From Bacillus sp. B15-48 (lineage in GTDB: Bacteria > Bacillota > Bacilli > Bacillales > Cytobacillaceae), in contig NZ_WOFU01000003.1 of assembly GCF_016879755.1 (NCBI RefSeq), forward strand, positions 372,001-436,000: a DNA stretch of 64,000 nt, read 5' to 3'. Below are positions 45,805 through 56,334 of this stretch, one piece after another. The position numbers were made by a program, and so were the translations under genes. Under the pieces are notes generated by a model. It ran no database searches and was not told where the DNA came from. It saw only the letters and a list, made by a program, of their open reading frames with translations. Within the stretch, counting starts at the first letter, position 1. Every line of letters begins with the position of its first letter.

Positions 45805-46067
45805 CGAAATTCACTCTCAGAATGACAGGGGTATTCATAGTTAAAATGTTCCTTTTTACCCTTTAGCACTTGCATAATTCCATCTAGAACGTCATCTGGG
45901 CAAACAGTAAAATAATTATTTCCTAAACCTGTCTTATGTAAATCTCCATCATTCTCGATTGAAAATTTCACCCATGATTTATTAATAGCAATAATATCCC
46001 CATCTTTATCCAATACGGCTATTTGATCTAATAATGAATCCAAAACCTCTAGAACAATAGGTTTCAT
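45735..46067 (-). pseudogene. N-terminal PAS fragment of the diguanylate cyclase
   Basis: 110 codons holding one PAS domain (LLDQIAVLDKDGDIIAINKSW ... FRWFILRVTPIK) and ending shortly after the frame is shifted by the 35-bp duplication. The original protein would be PAS-PAS-GGDEF. Confidence 0.75.
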
Positions 46068-46314
46068 AATATCTTATCCCTTTCCCATACTTAAATATTT
46101 GACTGGGCTTTAATCAATAAACTTAAAGGCAATATTCACCTATTATAGTTTATCGAATCAGTTTTAATGGATAGGTTTTTCTTTAAGTATTAACTTCTGC
46201 ATTGCCATTAATATATTTACATGTCCTTTTCTTCGCAAGTATAGTTATATTTTAAAATTTCTTCAATGGAATTAGTCACACGAATAGACTTAGGGAAAAA
46301 CGTGTCAACTGAAC

Positions 46315-47523
46315 TGATGCTAGACTAAATAGTAGACACAGATTGTTATAATAAATATATCAACTATAACGGGGTGTGTCTGTATGGCAAAAGGAAGACA
46401 ATTCGAAGAAGCATTTAAAATTGAAACCGTAAAGTATATTAGCGAAAACAATTAAGAGCTCTTCAGAAGGAAATTCGCGATCTAAAGGAGGAAAATGAAA
46501 TATTAAAAAAGGCGATGCACTACTTCGCGAAAAGCCCTCGGTAAAATATGGATTTATTCATGAAAATCACTCCCGATTTCGAGTGGAGAAGATGTGCAGC
46601 GTTCTGGGAGTTTCCAAAAGTGGTTACTTCAAATGGTTAGATCGACCGAAAAGTGATCGGCAGGAGCAATACGAGAAATTATCACAAAAGATCCCCTTCA
46701 GACCCATTTAGAATTTAAACAACGTTATGGCAGTGTGAAAATCGCTAAAACTCTAAATAGACGGGGAGTGAATGTAAGTGAGCGAACGGTCTCTCGCATT
46801 ATGACGAAGAACCAATGGAAATCTTGTACCGTCAAGAAATACAAGGCTACGACCAATTCGAAGCATCAACATCCAGTAAGTGAAAACGTCTTAAATCGAC
46901 AATTTAAAGCTAGTAAACCAAACCAGTTATGGGTAACGGACATCACTTATATTCCGACCAATGAGGGCTGGTTGTATTTGGCGACCGTAATGGACTTGTA
47001 TTCTCGTAAAATAGTAGGTTGGGCAATGGACAAAACCATGACAAAGGAATTGGTTACCTCTGCATTAAAGATGGCTTACAAGCGTCAAAAGCCAGGGAAA
47101 GATGTCATCCATCATTCAGACCGAGGTGTTCAATATGCCTCCATCCAGTATCAGAAACTATTAAAAAAGTACGAAATGATAGGCAGCATGAGCCGGAAGG
47201 GGAACTGTTACGATAATGCTTGCATCGAATCCTTTCACGGTATTCTTAAACGTGAGCTCGTTTATCAAACGAAGTATAAAACGAGAGAAGACGCGAAGAA
47301 ATCGTTGTTTGAGTACATTGAGTTTTTCTACAATTCCAAGTGGATCCATTCGACGTTGGGATACTATACGCCGAATGAATTTGAGCAAATGTATGGAAAT
47401 TCTGCAGCTTGATTTTACCTTCATAAAAAAGTTTAAATCGCTTTTTATTTAAACTTTTTTATGAGGGCCACCAAGCGAAAGCGAGGTAGAAAAATCTGTG
47501 TCTATTTTCTTGACGTAGTATCA
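46315..47523. mobile_element. Degenerate IS3-family (IS150-like) element
   Basis: The ends TGATGCTAGACTAAATAGTAG... (left) and its imperfect complement ending CTTGACGTAGTATCA (right) share TGAT-CTA and TAGACACAGATT. The element is about 1.2 kb; a 17-bp stem hairpin (47422-47463) lies after the second frame. Both frames are broken, so it is inactive. Confidence 0.8.
46384..47412 (+). pseudogene. IS3 orfA/orfB transposase remnants
   Basis: orfA starts at 46384 (MAKGRQFEEAFKIETVKYIS) but stops after 23 codons because its middle is deleted; its tail, LQKEIRDLKEENEILKKA, survives out of frame. orfB begins near 46544 (HENHSRFRVEKMCSVLGVSK), is frameshifted near 46690, and continues at 46735-47412 with the integrase core: D in WVTDITYIP, D in HHSDRGVQYAS and E in CIESFHGILK. 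The catalytic triad is present in the last part, but no complete transposase can be made. Confidence 0.85.
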
Positions 47524-48029
47524 TATTTCCTATCCTACACTGGCCGGAAAGGATCTGAAAAACAACCGAATGTACAGGTCTAAAGTTAGAACAAATGGAA
47601 ACGTATGTACCATCCAAAGATGGGGTGAGTGGTGTAAAGTAAAAAATCTACCTTCTAATCTACACTATACTGAACAATGGCGTAATCAAGCTCACAGGCT
47701 TAGAGGAAGCACCTCCGTCTAGAATGAAAAGCTACGTTGTAAAGAACTTGGAAAGCAAGGGAGGTTGAAACAAAGGCTAAAGGCTGTCACCTGAAACGGC
47801 TGCTATAAGATATCAGTCGATTTTGAAAGACCGTAAGGTATTTTGCTTGTACTCAAATGCAGTTCAATAAAATTATAAGGTAGTTATAATTGATTTTCCA
47901 TATACATAAATTGACTTAATGTATAAAATCCGCGATTTTGCTGGTTATTCCTCTATACAAACAAGTTCCATAATACATACATTATTATTGTAATATTTTC
48001 ACTAAAAGTACAGAAAGGAGGAATTTGAT
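47524..48029. other. Gene-free region, possibly a group II intron relic
   Basis: No open frame was found. The segment from about 47560 to 47830 has RNA-like wording (AACAAATGGAAACGTATGTACC, ACTGAACAATGGCG, GCTACGT, GGAAAGCAAGGGAGG when read in pieces) that recalls domain I of bacterial group II introns. No reverse transcriptase or domain V was found. Assignment is weak. Confidence 0.25.
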
Positions 48030-48125
48030 ATGTCTTTTGTTCGTAGACCAGTTAGTAACTTCGCGTTAATTGTCGTGTTGTTCATTCTTTTAATCATTGT
48101 TGGTACGTCGTTTATCCATTGGTAA
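48030..48125 (+). CDS. YjcZ-family small sporulation protein
   Basis: 31 residues, beginning MSFVRRPVSNF and continuing as a single membrane helix FALIVVLFILLIIVG. This FALIVVLFILLIIVG stretch is the hallmark of the YjcZ/YtrH-like short spore proteins of Bacilli. The site AAAGGAGGAATTTGAT is ideally spaced before the ATG, and a terminator follows at 48188. Confidence 0.82.
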   Translation: MSFVRRPVSNFALIVVLFILLIIVGTSFIHW

Positions 48126-48187
48126 GGTGAAGTAGCGAACCTCGGCACCCTATTGTAAGACTCACCTCCTTATAGTTGCAAGAATAT

Positions 48188-48222
48188 AAGGCAAAGGTAT
48201 TTATTGCCTTTGCCTTTATTAT
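48188..48222 (+). terminator. Terminator of the YjcZ gene
   Basis: The 10-bp stem AAGGCAAAGG / CCTTTGCCTT with a 9-nt loop, followed by TATTATC. Confidence 0.75.
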
Positions 48223-48465
48223 CACCCTTTTTTAATTTAAAGCAGTAAACTCTAAAGGTTGTTACATAATTTGGTATTACATCTTTTCAAAAAACGTAAA
48301 ATATAGTGGTCACAATGCCTTGTCTTCGAGAAGTATTTCTTTATGACAGGGAGGAGAGCCTAGAAGTTTTACTAGGAATATTGTTTTTTGATATATCACC
48401 TATAATCTTGTTGTGAATAACATATGGCATATGAATGTATTTTTCATTTTAGGAGGAAAATACCA

Positions 48466-49170
48466 ATGAAAATGCCAGAAAAAACAGCCGCCAGAAATTT
48501 TCTTCAACAATCGTTTCCTCATTGTGAAGTTGCTTTTTTGGCAGGGAGTGGCGCAAGCGGAGAGTTGACTGAACATTCAGATTTAGATATCGTTATTCTG
48601 GATGAATCGCAGTCAGCATCCTTTCGACAATGTTTTTTTTGTTTTGGATGGAAAATTGAAGCGTTTGTGTATAACCGAATGTCCCTATCCTTTGCTTTTG
48701 AAATGAGTCGTCTAGAAGGTATTCCTTCGATACTCCGAATGTGTGCTGAAGGGATCATTCTAAAAGATGATGGATCAGCAGCAGAAATTCAAGATATAGC
48801 CAAAGAATATATAAGAAATGGTCCTTCTGAATTGACCGAGGAAAAGCTACAATATATGCGATTTACGATCACAGATTTATTAGATGATTTAAACAGCTAT
48901 ACGGATGACAAAGAAAAAATATTTGTTGTTTATAAGCTTTTTGATTTCGTTTCTGAATTTATATTAAGAGCAAATGGTCATTGGATTGGATATGGAAAGT
49001 GGCTGTATCGTTCTTTACTTCATTTCGATAAGGACTTTTGTGAACGGTATGTAGAAGTCTTTCATATCTTTATGAAGACGGGAAATAGTATGCCTTTAAG
49101 TACATTGATCGATAAAGTATTGGAACCATATGGCGGTAGGTTGTTTGAAGGGTACAAAGAGCCGTTATAG
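48466..49170 (+). CDS. Nucleotidyltransferase-fold protein (Pol-beta superfamily)
   Basis: 234 residues from the ATG at 48466, which has AGGAGG at 9 nt; the longer frame from 48424 has none. Residues about 25-50 carry the nucleotidyltransferase signature GSGASGELTEHSDLDIVIL with the GS and DxD elements that bind metal and nucleotide. The C-terminal half is helical. Relatives include antibiotic nucleotidyltransferases and minimal NTases of toxin-antitoxin pairs. No partner gene is adjacent, so the substrate is unknown. Confidence 0.8.
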   Translation: MKMPEKTAARNFLQQSFPHCEVAFLAGSGASGELTEHSDLDIVILDESQSASFRQCFFCFGWKIEAFVYNRMSLSFAFEMSRLEGIPSILRMCAEGIILKDDGSAAEIQDIAKEYIRNGPSELTEEKLQYMRFTITDLLDDLNSYTDDKEKIFVVYKLFDFVSEFILRANGHWIGYGKWLYRSLLHFDKDFCERYVEVFHIFMKTGNSMPLSTLIDKVLEPYGGRLFEGYKEPL

Positions 49171-49584
49171 ATGAGAGCTATATAGCAAACTATACGGGTA
49201 TAATTTATAATATTTAACGTACTCAATGATATGTGGGTAATATGCTTGGGAATCAATTTTTAAACCTTGATGGAAAGCGCGGTAGGATGTGATAGTAAAT
49301 ATTTTGCCCTGGTGTAGAACTGTTAGAGCGTTTGTCCCGACGGAGGGATCTAGTCAGTCATTTAAACGCTTATCATTGACTACGTTTTCTCAATGATAAA
49401 AGGTACATTCTATCAGCATTTGCTAGGCCTTTTTTGAACTCATACTGTATATAAGGACCAAATACTTCAATAAAGTTTATTCCCTTTGAGTGATGTTAAA
49501 TTAAGAAGATAAAACGAGGGAAACGTCCTTTTATATTGAAGTTTTCTAGTGTATATACACAAGAAGTGATAAGAGGAGAAAAAC
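49171..49584. other. Intergenic region without recognised features
   Basis: No open frame with a start signal, no terminator-like hairpin with a T-run, and no copy of the dispersed repeats was seen in these 414 bp. Confidence 0.5.
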
Positions 49585-49734
49585 TTGGATAATTATAGGG
49601 AAATGAGGTGTATTTTTCTTAATAGAAAAAGTGGTTTGAAAAGTGAAGGATCTGATACGGATAGGGATGAAGCCTCTCAGAAAAAAATCAATCAAATGAT
49701 GTCAGCGATAACTAAACAACAAGACAAACAATAA
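49585..49734 (+). CDS. Small hydrophilic hypothetical protein, 49 residues
   Basis: A TTG start with AGAGGAG at 7 nt, 49 codons, and a perfect terminator 5 bp after the stop. The C-terminal half is helical and charged (ASQKKINQMMSAITKQQDK). The combination of start signal, frame and terminator supports a real gene; the family is not recognised. Confidence 0.55.
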   Translation: MDNYREMRCIFLNRKSGLKSEGSDTDRDEASQKKINQMMSAITKQQDKQ

Positions 49735-49739
49735 AGGGC

Positions 49740-49767
49740 AAGCACTCGTCATAGAGTGCTTTTTCTT
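49740..49767 (+). terminator. Terminator of the 49-residue gene
   Basis: The stem AAGCACTC / GAGTGCTT with a 6-nt loop, followed by TTTCTT. Confidence 0.8.
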
Positions 49768-49892
49768 ATGGAAAAATTGCTATTTTAAGCAGGAGTTTAC
49801 CATATATATAGAAGAATCGAAAACTTCCTTATATTATAACTATGATAAAATTAGGCAGCGTTTACCGATACTCATAGGTGGGGGATTTTTAA

Positions 49893-51209
49893 ATGAGAGT
49901 TTTTTTAGACTTAATGTGGTTTTTTAAAACGGAAAAGAAAGCATACATAATCGGGATTTGTTGCTATGCTGCAACTAATCCCACCTCGAGTTATTGGTGT
50001 GGTTGTTGACGAGATCCAAATGGAGGTCTTAACGAGTGGAAGACTTCTCCAATGGGTGCTTGTTCTAATTGTTGCCGGCGTGGGTATGTACGTCCTCCGC
50101 TATCTTTGGAGAATTATGATTTTCGGTTCATCTACTTTCCTGAGTTTTATCATTTAAAGACGAAAAGGACTCCTGTGCCTTACGAAAGCGGATATGTAGC
50201 ATTTTCCCGTACCATCCAGTTAGAATCGCCATAAGCGGCATTGGGATTAGAGCAATTAGTGTTAGTTTCCAGCTAATCGTTGTCGCCATTGCAATAATAA
50301 CAAACCCTCCCGTTGCAAGTGAGTCGATCAATGTTAAGACGCCAATTCCAGCTGTCTGCTGAATTGCCTGCAAATCATTTGTTGCATGGGCCATCAAATC
50401 TCCCGTCCGTCGTTTTTGGTAAAAGGAAGGTGACATTTTCGTAAAATGCGCATAAAGCCAAATCAATAATCCTAGATAAGTTGTAAAGGAAACGAGACTC
50501 CCAATGGTCATTTCTCCATTGATCACAAATCTCGAACCAAATGCAATTGCGAGGAAAAATGAAAGCCCGACAATCAAAGAGATCGTTGGATCAAATAAAG
50601 AGTCAACCTTGGCAACTGAGATGTTTTTTTTCACAACATCTGCTGACTGTTTCCGAAAATCCTCGATATCTTCTTTTTCCTGACCAAATGTTTTAATGAC
50701 TTTAATCCCGTTGAGATGCTTGCCTTTGGCCATCTATTTAATGTTGTCGAACGGGGCCGTGCATCCTTAGAGAGAGTTAACTTGTTACTTGGTGAGGAAA
50801 TGGAAATTCAAGATCGTAAAGAGGCAGTAAAGACCGTTCCAGTGGGTGACATCGAATTCAAAGTCAAAGAATTTGCCTACCCTGGAGAACAAGAGCCTCA
50901 GCTGAGGGGAATTAATTTTAGTTTATCAAAAGGAGCTACCTAGGGATTGTCGGAAAAACAGGTGCTGGAAAAACGACACTGCTTAAACTTCTGATTCGTG
51001 AATTTGAAGGTTATGAAGGTGGAATTTCAATTGGAGGAAGGGCGATTCAGGACTACCAGCTTGATACATTAAGAGAAGCAATTGGCTACGTTCCGCAAGA
51101 ACATGTCCTGTTTTCTGCTACTGTTGCTGAAAACATTGCCTTTGCAGAGACAAATACCCCTAAAGAAAAAATTCACGAAGCTGCGAGAATTGCTTATATT
51201 CATGACGTT
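49893..51209 (+). pseudogene. ABC exporter gene (permease-ATPase fusion) with internally inverted segments
   Basis: The N-terminus (MRVFLDLMWFFKTEKKAYIIG, frameshifted near 49965, then LIPPRVIGVVVDEIQ to IMIFGSS at about 50136) reads on the plus strand. The rest of the membrane domain is on the minus strand in two blocks: 50137-50457 (HFTKMSPSFYQKRRTGD to NDKTQES) and 50458-50718 (GIKVIKTFGQEKED to GLLIW), each inverted in place. From 50718 the plus strand resumes with MLAFGHLFNVVERG, a frameshift at about 50940, Walker A GKTGAGKT and the Q-loop VPQEHVLF. The gene is cut at 51209 by a REP pair, losing the signature and Walker B. Confidence 0.85.
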
Positions 51210-51291
51210 GAAGCGTAGGGACGTACCCTGCGCTTCCTCGATACTTTCTTGCAGATCCAAAAAGAAGCAAAGGGTACGTCCCCATGCTTCC
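51210..51291. repeat. REP pair k (subtype B)
   Basis: GAAGCGTAGGGACGTACCCT..CGCTTCC, spacer, GAAGCAAAGGGTACGTCCCC..ATGCTTCC. It sits exactly at the truncated end of the ABC exporter relic and 4 bp from the end of the JetD relic. Confidence 0.88.
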
Positions 51292-51294
51292 TTT

Positions 51295-52220
51295 TTAAAC
51301 CATATCATGCTTTATATCGGAAATTAAGCTTGCAACAATCGCTTCTTGGTATCCTGCCTTTTTCACTTTTTTCATCATAACGATGAGATCCTTCCATTCA
51401 GGTGAAGACAGATTATCCAACTTCGACAATCTGTCTGAGATGTCCTCATTAGATAAACATTTATTATAGTCTTCTTTTTGCATTCTCCACAGAACCACTT
51501 GATCTTGATATCTTTTCTTTAATTTGTTTGCAATCACTAAGCCTTCCGGGTCAATATCACCGGAATAATAAAGAGTGCAATTAGATTCGATTAGCCTATC
51601 TAACAATTGCCAGCTCGCAATCCGAAGCTGCCCATGTGTACAAATAATCGGCGCATTTGGAACAGCATCCATTATCGTCGAACATACACTAGAGTTCTCC
51701 ACAATCCATACACTAGTTCCTTTCGCAGGCCAGATTCTACCTACTTTCGTCAGCTCTTTCATCGGAACATTCATCACAGATTGCATTTGGACCGTTGCTT
51801 GCCAAACAGGATGGATCGTATTGTTAGTCGAGGCGAGCAGTCCTTGGCAAGTCACGAAATTCCACAAGTCATCTCTCATAATCCCATATTCAGCTAAAAG
51901 ATCATTTAATTCCTCCCCAGACCTTGGCATAACAACATCTGCATTTCCACGAACTTGTTGATCAACATACAGACAATGGATAAGCAATTTCCCAGCGACT
52001 GCATTTGAATCAAAAAAATGCGGACTGCCAGTCGTTCGTTGTGAAAAGAAAGGCAGACGTTCATAATCTCCCTTTTTCGGTAGCTCTGTGAATGCCTTGG
52101 CAACGATAGTCAATTTTTTTTGCAATTCCTTATGATTCTGTTTGTAAAGCGACCAAATCCATCTTGTACGACCCAGCGATAGCCGCTTTCTTGTTTATTC
52201 ATTCTTAAAGCCTCTTCCAT
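51295..52220 (-). pseudogene. JetD-like (TIGR02679/DUF2399) Wadjet protein, truncated and frameshifted
   Basis: The main frame (51295-52125, 276 codons) contains the family core (ELPKKGDYERLPFFSQRTTG) and an intact Toprim end with the Glu in VWIVENSSV and the DxD in LYYSGDIDPEG. A start with MEEALRMNKQESGYRW lies at 52220 in another frame; one nucleotide near 52150 separates them. Even when joined, the protein (about 310 residues) is shorter than the roughly 400 usual for the family. No jetA, jetB or jetC gene is adjacent, so it is a relic of a second Wadjet-type system distinct from the one at the left end. Confidence 0.75.
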
Positions 52221-52399
52221 TTATAGTTTGCTTAACAATAACTAAAGTCAGAGCACTGTAACCCACACCGTTAGGAATACGAGAATTAGAGAATTGATTC
52301 CTGCACGAGTTCATATTCAAGCCCCTAAGCTCATTTTTACATTCAAGCAACTATATAGTAGTTTACCATATTCAATTTATTTAGAATTCTTTTCATCTC

Positions 52400-52429
52400 A
52401 AAAAAGGGTCAGTCACTACAATCTGACCC
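52400..52429 (-). terminator. Terminator downstream of the CRISPR array
   Basis: On the minus strand the stem GGGTCAG / CTGACCC with a 10-nt loop is followed by TTTTTT. It lies 38 bp beyond the leader-distal end of the array, in the right direction to end the pre-crRNA. Confidence 0.65.
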
Positions 52430-52466
52430 CAAAAACCCTCCGTTATTTCTTCCGGTTCTATGGAAA

Positions 52467-55400
52467 TAATGAATACATGCACTCACATGGAGTGCGACTT
52501 GATGGTATTGCTTCGATGGGCAAAAAGGTAGGGATTTAAATCCACGCACTCACATGGAGTGCGACCAAGACGGTTATCTCGTTGAGTTTATCATCCGTAT
52601 TTCAATCCACGCACTCACATGGAGTGCGACGACATACTTTTCAACGTTCGTTTTCTTGTCATCATTTCAATCCACGCACTCACATGGAGTGCGACCGGTA
52701 CAGTTGCAATTTAGCGACGAGCCAGGCAATTTCAATCCACGCACTCACATGGAGTGCGACAAGTAGGAACATTTGAGGATAAATCACAAGCTGAATTTCA
52801 ATCCACGCACTCACATGGAGTGCGACAACACCAAAACAAGACAAATCCGAAAAAACGGTATTTCAATCCACGCACTCACATGGAGTGCGACTTACATGCT
52901 GTTTTGCTTGTTCGTATTCCATGATATTTCAATCCACGCACTCACATGGAGTGCGACGCATAACTATCTGCTTTCTGGCTCTCCTTTTGAGCTATTTCAA
53001 TCCACGCACTCACATGGAGTGCGACAAGGGTTAGGAGTATTTCAGTATACTGTAATCATAATTTCAATCCACGCACTCACATGGAGTGCGACGTTCTGTA
53101 TGCTTCGTTAATATCAGGACATTACAGATTTCAATCCACGCACTCACATGGAGTGCGACTGGGACATGGAAAAATCCATTGACCACTACGAAGGATTTCA
53201 ATCCACGCACTCACATGGAGTGCGACATTAAAATTAGAAGTGTACCATTCGGAACTCCCATTTCAATCCACGCACTCACATGGAGTGCGACTATTCCATC
53301 AGCAAGATAAACCTTGCAAAGAAGGAATTTCAATCCACGCACTCACATGGAGTGCGACGAGGGGATTGTTTTGACAATTTACCTTGTACACGATTTCAAT
53401 CCACGCACTCACATGGAGTGCGACGAAAGAAGGTGTTTCTATGCAATACGCCATCGACATTTCAATCCACGCACTCACATGGAGTGCGACGGAATCCATT
53501 AAAAAGGAGCGAAAACCATTGGGAATTTCAATCCACGCACTCACATGGAGTGCGACCCGAAAAACAACCAGCTACAACAAAGAGACGGACATTTCAATCC
53601 ACGCACTCACATGGAGTGCGACAAACAGCGAGTTGCAAGCAAAAACATCCTTCCGAATTTCAATCCACGCACTCACATGGAGTGCGACGTTATCTGGGAT
53701 AAAATGTTCAACAAATGGCGTGCATTTCAATCCACGCACTCACATGGAGTGCGACTCGTGCCATCACCTGCACCAAAAGCAGATAATGATTTCAATCCAC
53801 GCACTCACATGGAGTGCGACGGCCAATCACGTATGGGTCGAGGACTGGGAACAGATTTCAATCCACGCACTCACATGGAGTGCGACACCCTTGTCACCAC
53901 ACCAGCATTTGCTTCCGTATATTTCAATCCACGCACTCACATGGAGTGCGACGCTCACCAACCTTGTCCATGTTCCATTCAAAAGATTTCAATCCACGCA
54001 CTCACATGGAGTGCGACATATGAATAGCTTTTCCGTCATCGATAACATTTATTTCAATCCACGCACTCACATGGAGTGCGACAAGTTTTCAAGCTTAGAA
54101 CATTCATCGTTCCAGAATTTCAATCCACGCACTCACATGGAGTGCGACGGTATGTAGGGATAGACCCATCAACTAAAACTGATTTCAATCCACGCACTCA
54201 CATGGAGTGCGACTTAAAGCCCTTCTAAGTAACTCGTCAATCGCCTGAATTTCAATCCACGCACTCACATGGAGTGCGACTCAGATTTACGGCATACTCA
54301 AAGACTACGCGTGATTTCAATCCACGCACTCACATGGAGTGCGACGCGAAATCCCGTCCTCGTGGTAAACACGATCATTAATTTCAATCCACGCACTCAC
54401 ATGGAGTGCGACGATCACAGAAATCTAACCATAGTGTAACAGATTTATTTCAATCCACGCACTCACATGGAGTGCGACGGTAACTGTATAATGTTCGTAA
54501 TTATTAACAACTATTTCAATCCACGCACTCACATGGAGTGCGACTGGGAGCGTTTTTCTTTTGTTGCTCCGCTGTAAAATTTCAATCCACGCACTCACAT
54601 GGAGTGCGACCTAGCAACCGAGAAGAGTTCATGACAAAACGGATATTTCAATCCACGCACTCACATGGAGTGCGACTCCAAACCGATGAAGAGTTTAAAG
54701 AGTTGGTTTTTATTTCAATCCACGCACTCACATGGAGTGCGACGTATTTTAAGTAAATCACTTCATTCATTTTGTACATTTCAATCCACGCACTCACATG
54801 GAGTGCGACCGCTAGTTCCCTTTCTTGTTTAGTCAACTTAGTATTTCAATCCACGCACTCACATGGAGTGCGACCAGGGATTGGTTTTACGAGTTAGTAA
54901 AACGGTTAATTTCAATCCACGCACTCACATGGAGTGCGACATGCGTAACAGAAGAGTTATTTGTTAGCGATGGTATTTCAATCCACGCACTCACATGGAG
55001 TGCGACCCGCATGCAGTCGGGATTGTGGGCAGAGCGATTATTTCAATCCACGCACTCACATGGAGTGCGACACGCTTGGAAGGTTGTAGTCAGGGCGGGA
55101 AAATATTTCAATCCACGCACTCACATGGAGTGCGACTAGGAAAATCCCACCTTTCCCACTCGATAGCTATATTTCAATCCACGCACTCACATGGAGTGCG
55201 ACCTGATTCAGCAACCCAACCACCGACATAATCATGAATTTCAATCCACGCACTCACATGGAGTGCGACGTTTGGACAGAACGGGGAGCGCATTTGTATT
55301 TTAAATTTCAATCCACGCACTCACATGGAGTGCGACTCGGACTATCAATTAAACCGAAAAAGATTAGCAATTTCAATCCACGCACTCACATGGAGTGCGA

Positions 55401-56334
55401 CTATAAGGCTTGTTTTTCTTGCTTGTTTTTTCCTATTTCAATCCACGCACTCACATGGAGTGCGACGTTTATGGAGCATTACAAAATCAACCACGAACAA
55501 TATATTTCAATCCACGCACTCACATGGAGTGCGACGTGCTCCCTCCAAGATTGGTCGTACTGGACAATGTATTTCAATCCACGCACTCACATGGAGTGCG
55601 ACGGAAATTAGCCAATCTAGGTGACGATATTCAGGATATTTCAATCCACGCACTCACATGGAGTGCGACTTTCCATCAGAATGTAGATCAGCTAATTCTA
55701 ATAATTTCAATCCACGCACTCACATGGAGTGCGACTTCCTCGTCAAATTTGATGTCCTCTTCCATTGTGGATTTCAATCCACGCACTCACATGGAGTGCG
55801 ACGGACATCGATAAACGCCCCTTTGTCGATGGCTTCAATTTCAATCCACGCACTCACATGGAGTGCGACGATCGCACACGAATCATTTTGCGGTAGGCAT
55901 TGATGATTTCAATCCACGCACTCACATGGAGTGCGACTTTTCTGTGCGCTTTTTCTAGCTTCCATAATTCTGGATTTCAATCCACGCACTCACATGGAGT
56001 GCGACGTTTGGTCGCTCTGCTTGCACAGTGGGAAACGGAATTTCAATCCACGCACTCACATGGAGTGCGACGAATGAGGACCCGTTCGCAGGTGGTACAG
56101 ATATTATTTCAATCCACGCACTCACATGGAGTGCGACAGGAGTAATGCAAAGGCATATCGCCAAACAGCTAGATTTCAATCCACGCACTCACATGGAGTG
56201 CGACTTTTTAGAAAACAGGAAAGTCCATCGGATGAGAATTTCAATCCACGCACTCACATGGAGTGCGACTTATAGTATGTGTATCCCCCATTTGTAACTT
56301 TTATTTCAATCCACGCACTCACATGGAGTGCGAC
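52467..56334 (-). CRISPR. Type I-C CRISPR array, 59 repeats and 58 spacers
   Basis: The 32-bp repeat, read on the minus strand, begins GTCGCACTCCATGTGAGTGC and ends GTGGATTGAAAT, the classical type I-C repeat with the 5-bp palindromic GCACTC/GAGTGC stem. I counted 59 repeat ends from 52498 to 56334, with a period of 64-68 bp, hence spacers of about 33-36 bp. The leader-distal (left) end decays: the copy at 52467-52498 has lost its first third and the next (52534-52565) carries one change. All others appear identical. Transcription runs leftwards from the leader next to cas2. Confidence 0.97.

Noticed and set aside
50128-50733. A 201-codon minus-strand frame that looks like an ABC transporter membrane domain gene
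   Set aside because: It is the chimeric product of two inverted pieces of the plus-strand exporter gene, with no credible start or ATPase of its own.
52294-56297. Many overlapping open frames on both strands across the CRISPR array, with recurring peptides such as FNPRTHMECD, ISIHALTWSAT and VALHVSAWIEI
   Set aside because: They are translations of the 32-bp repeat in its stop-free frames and not genes.
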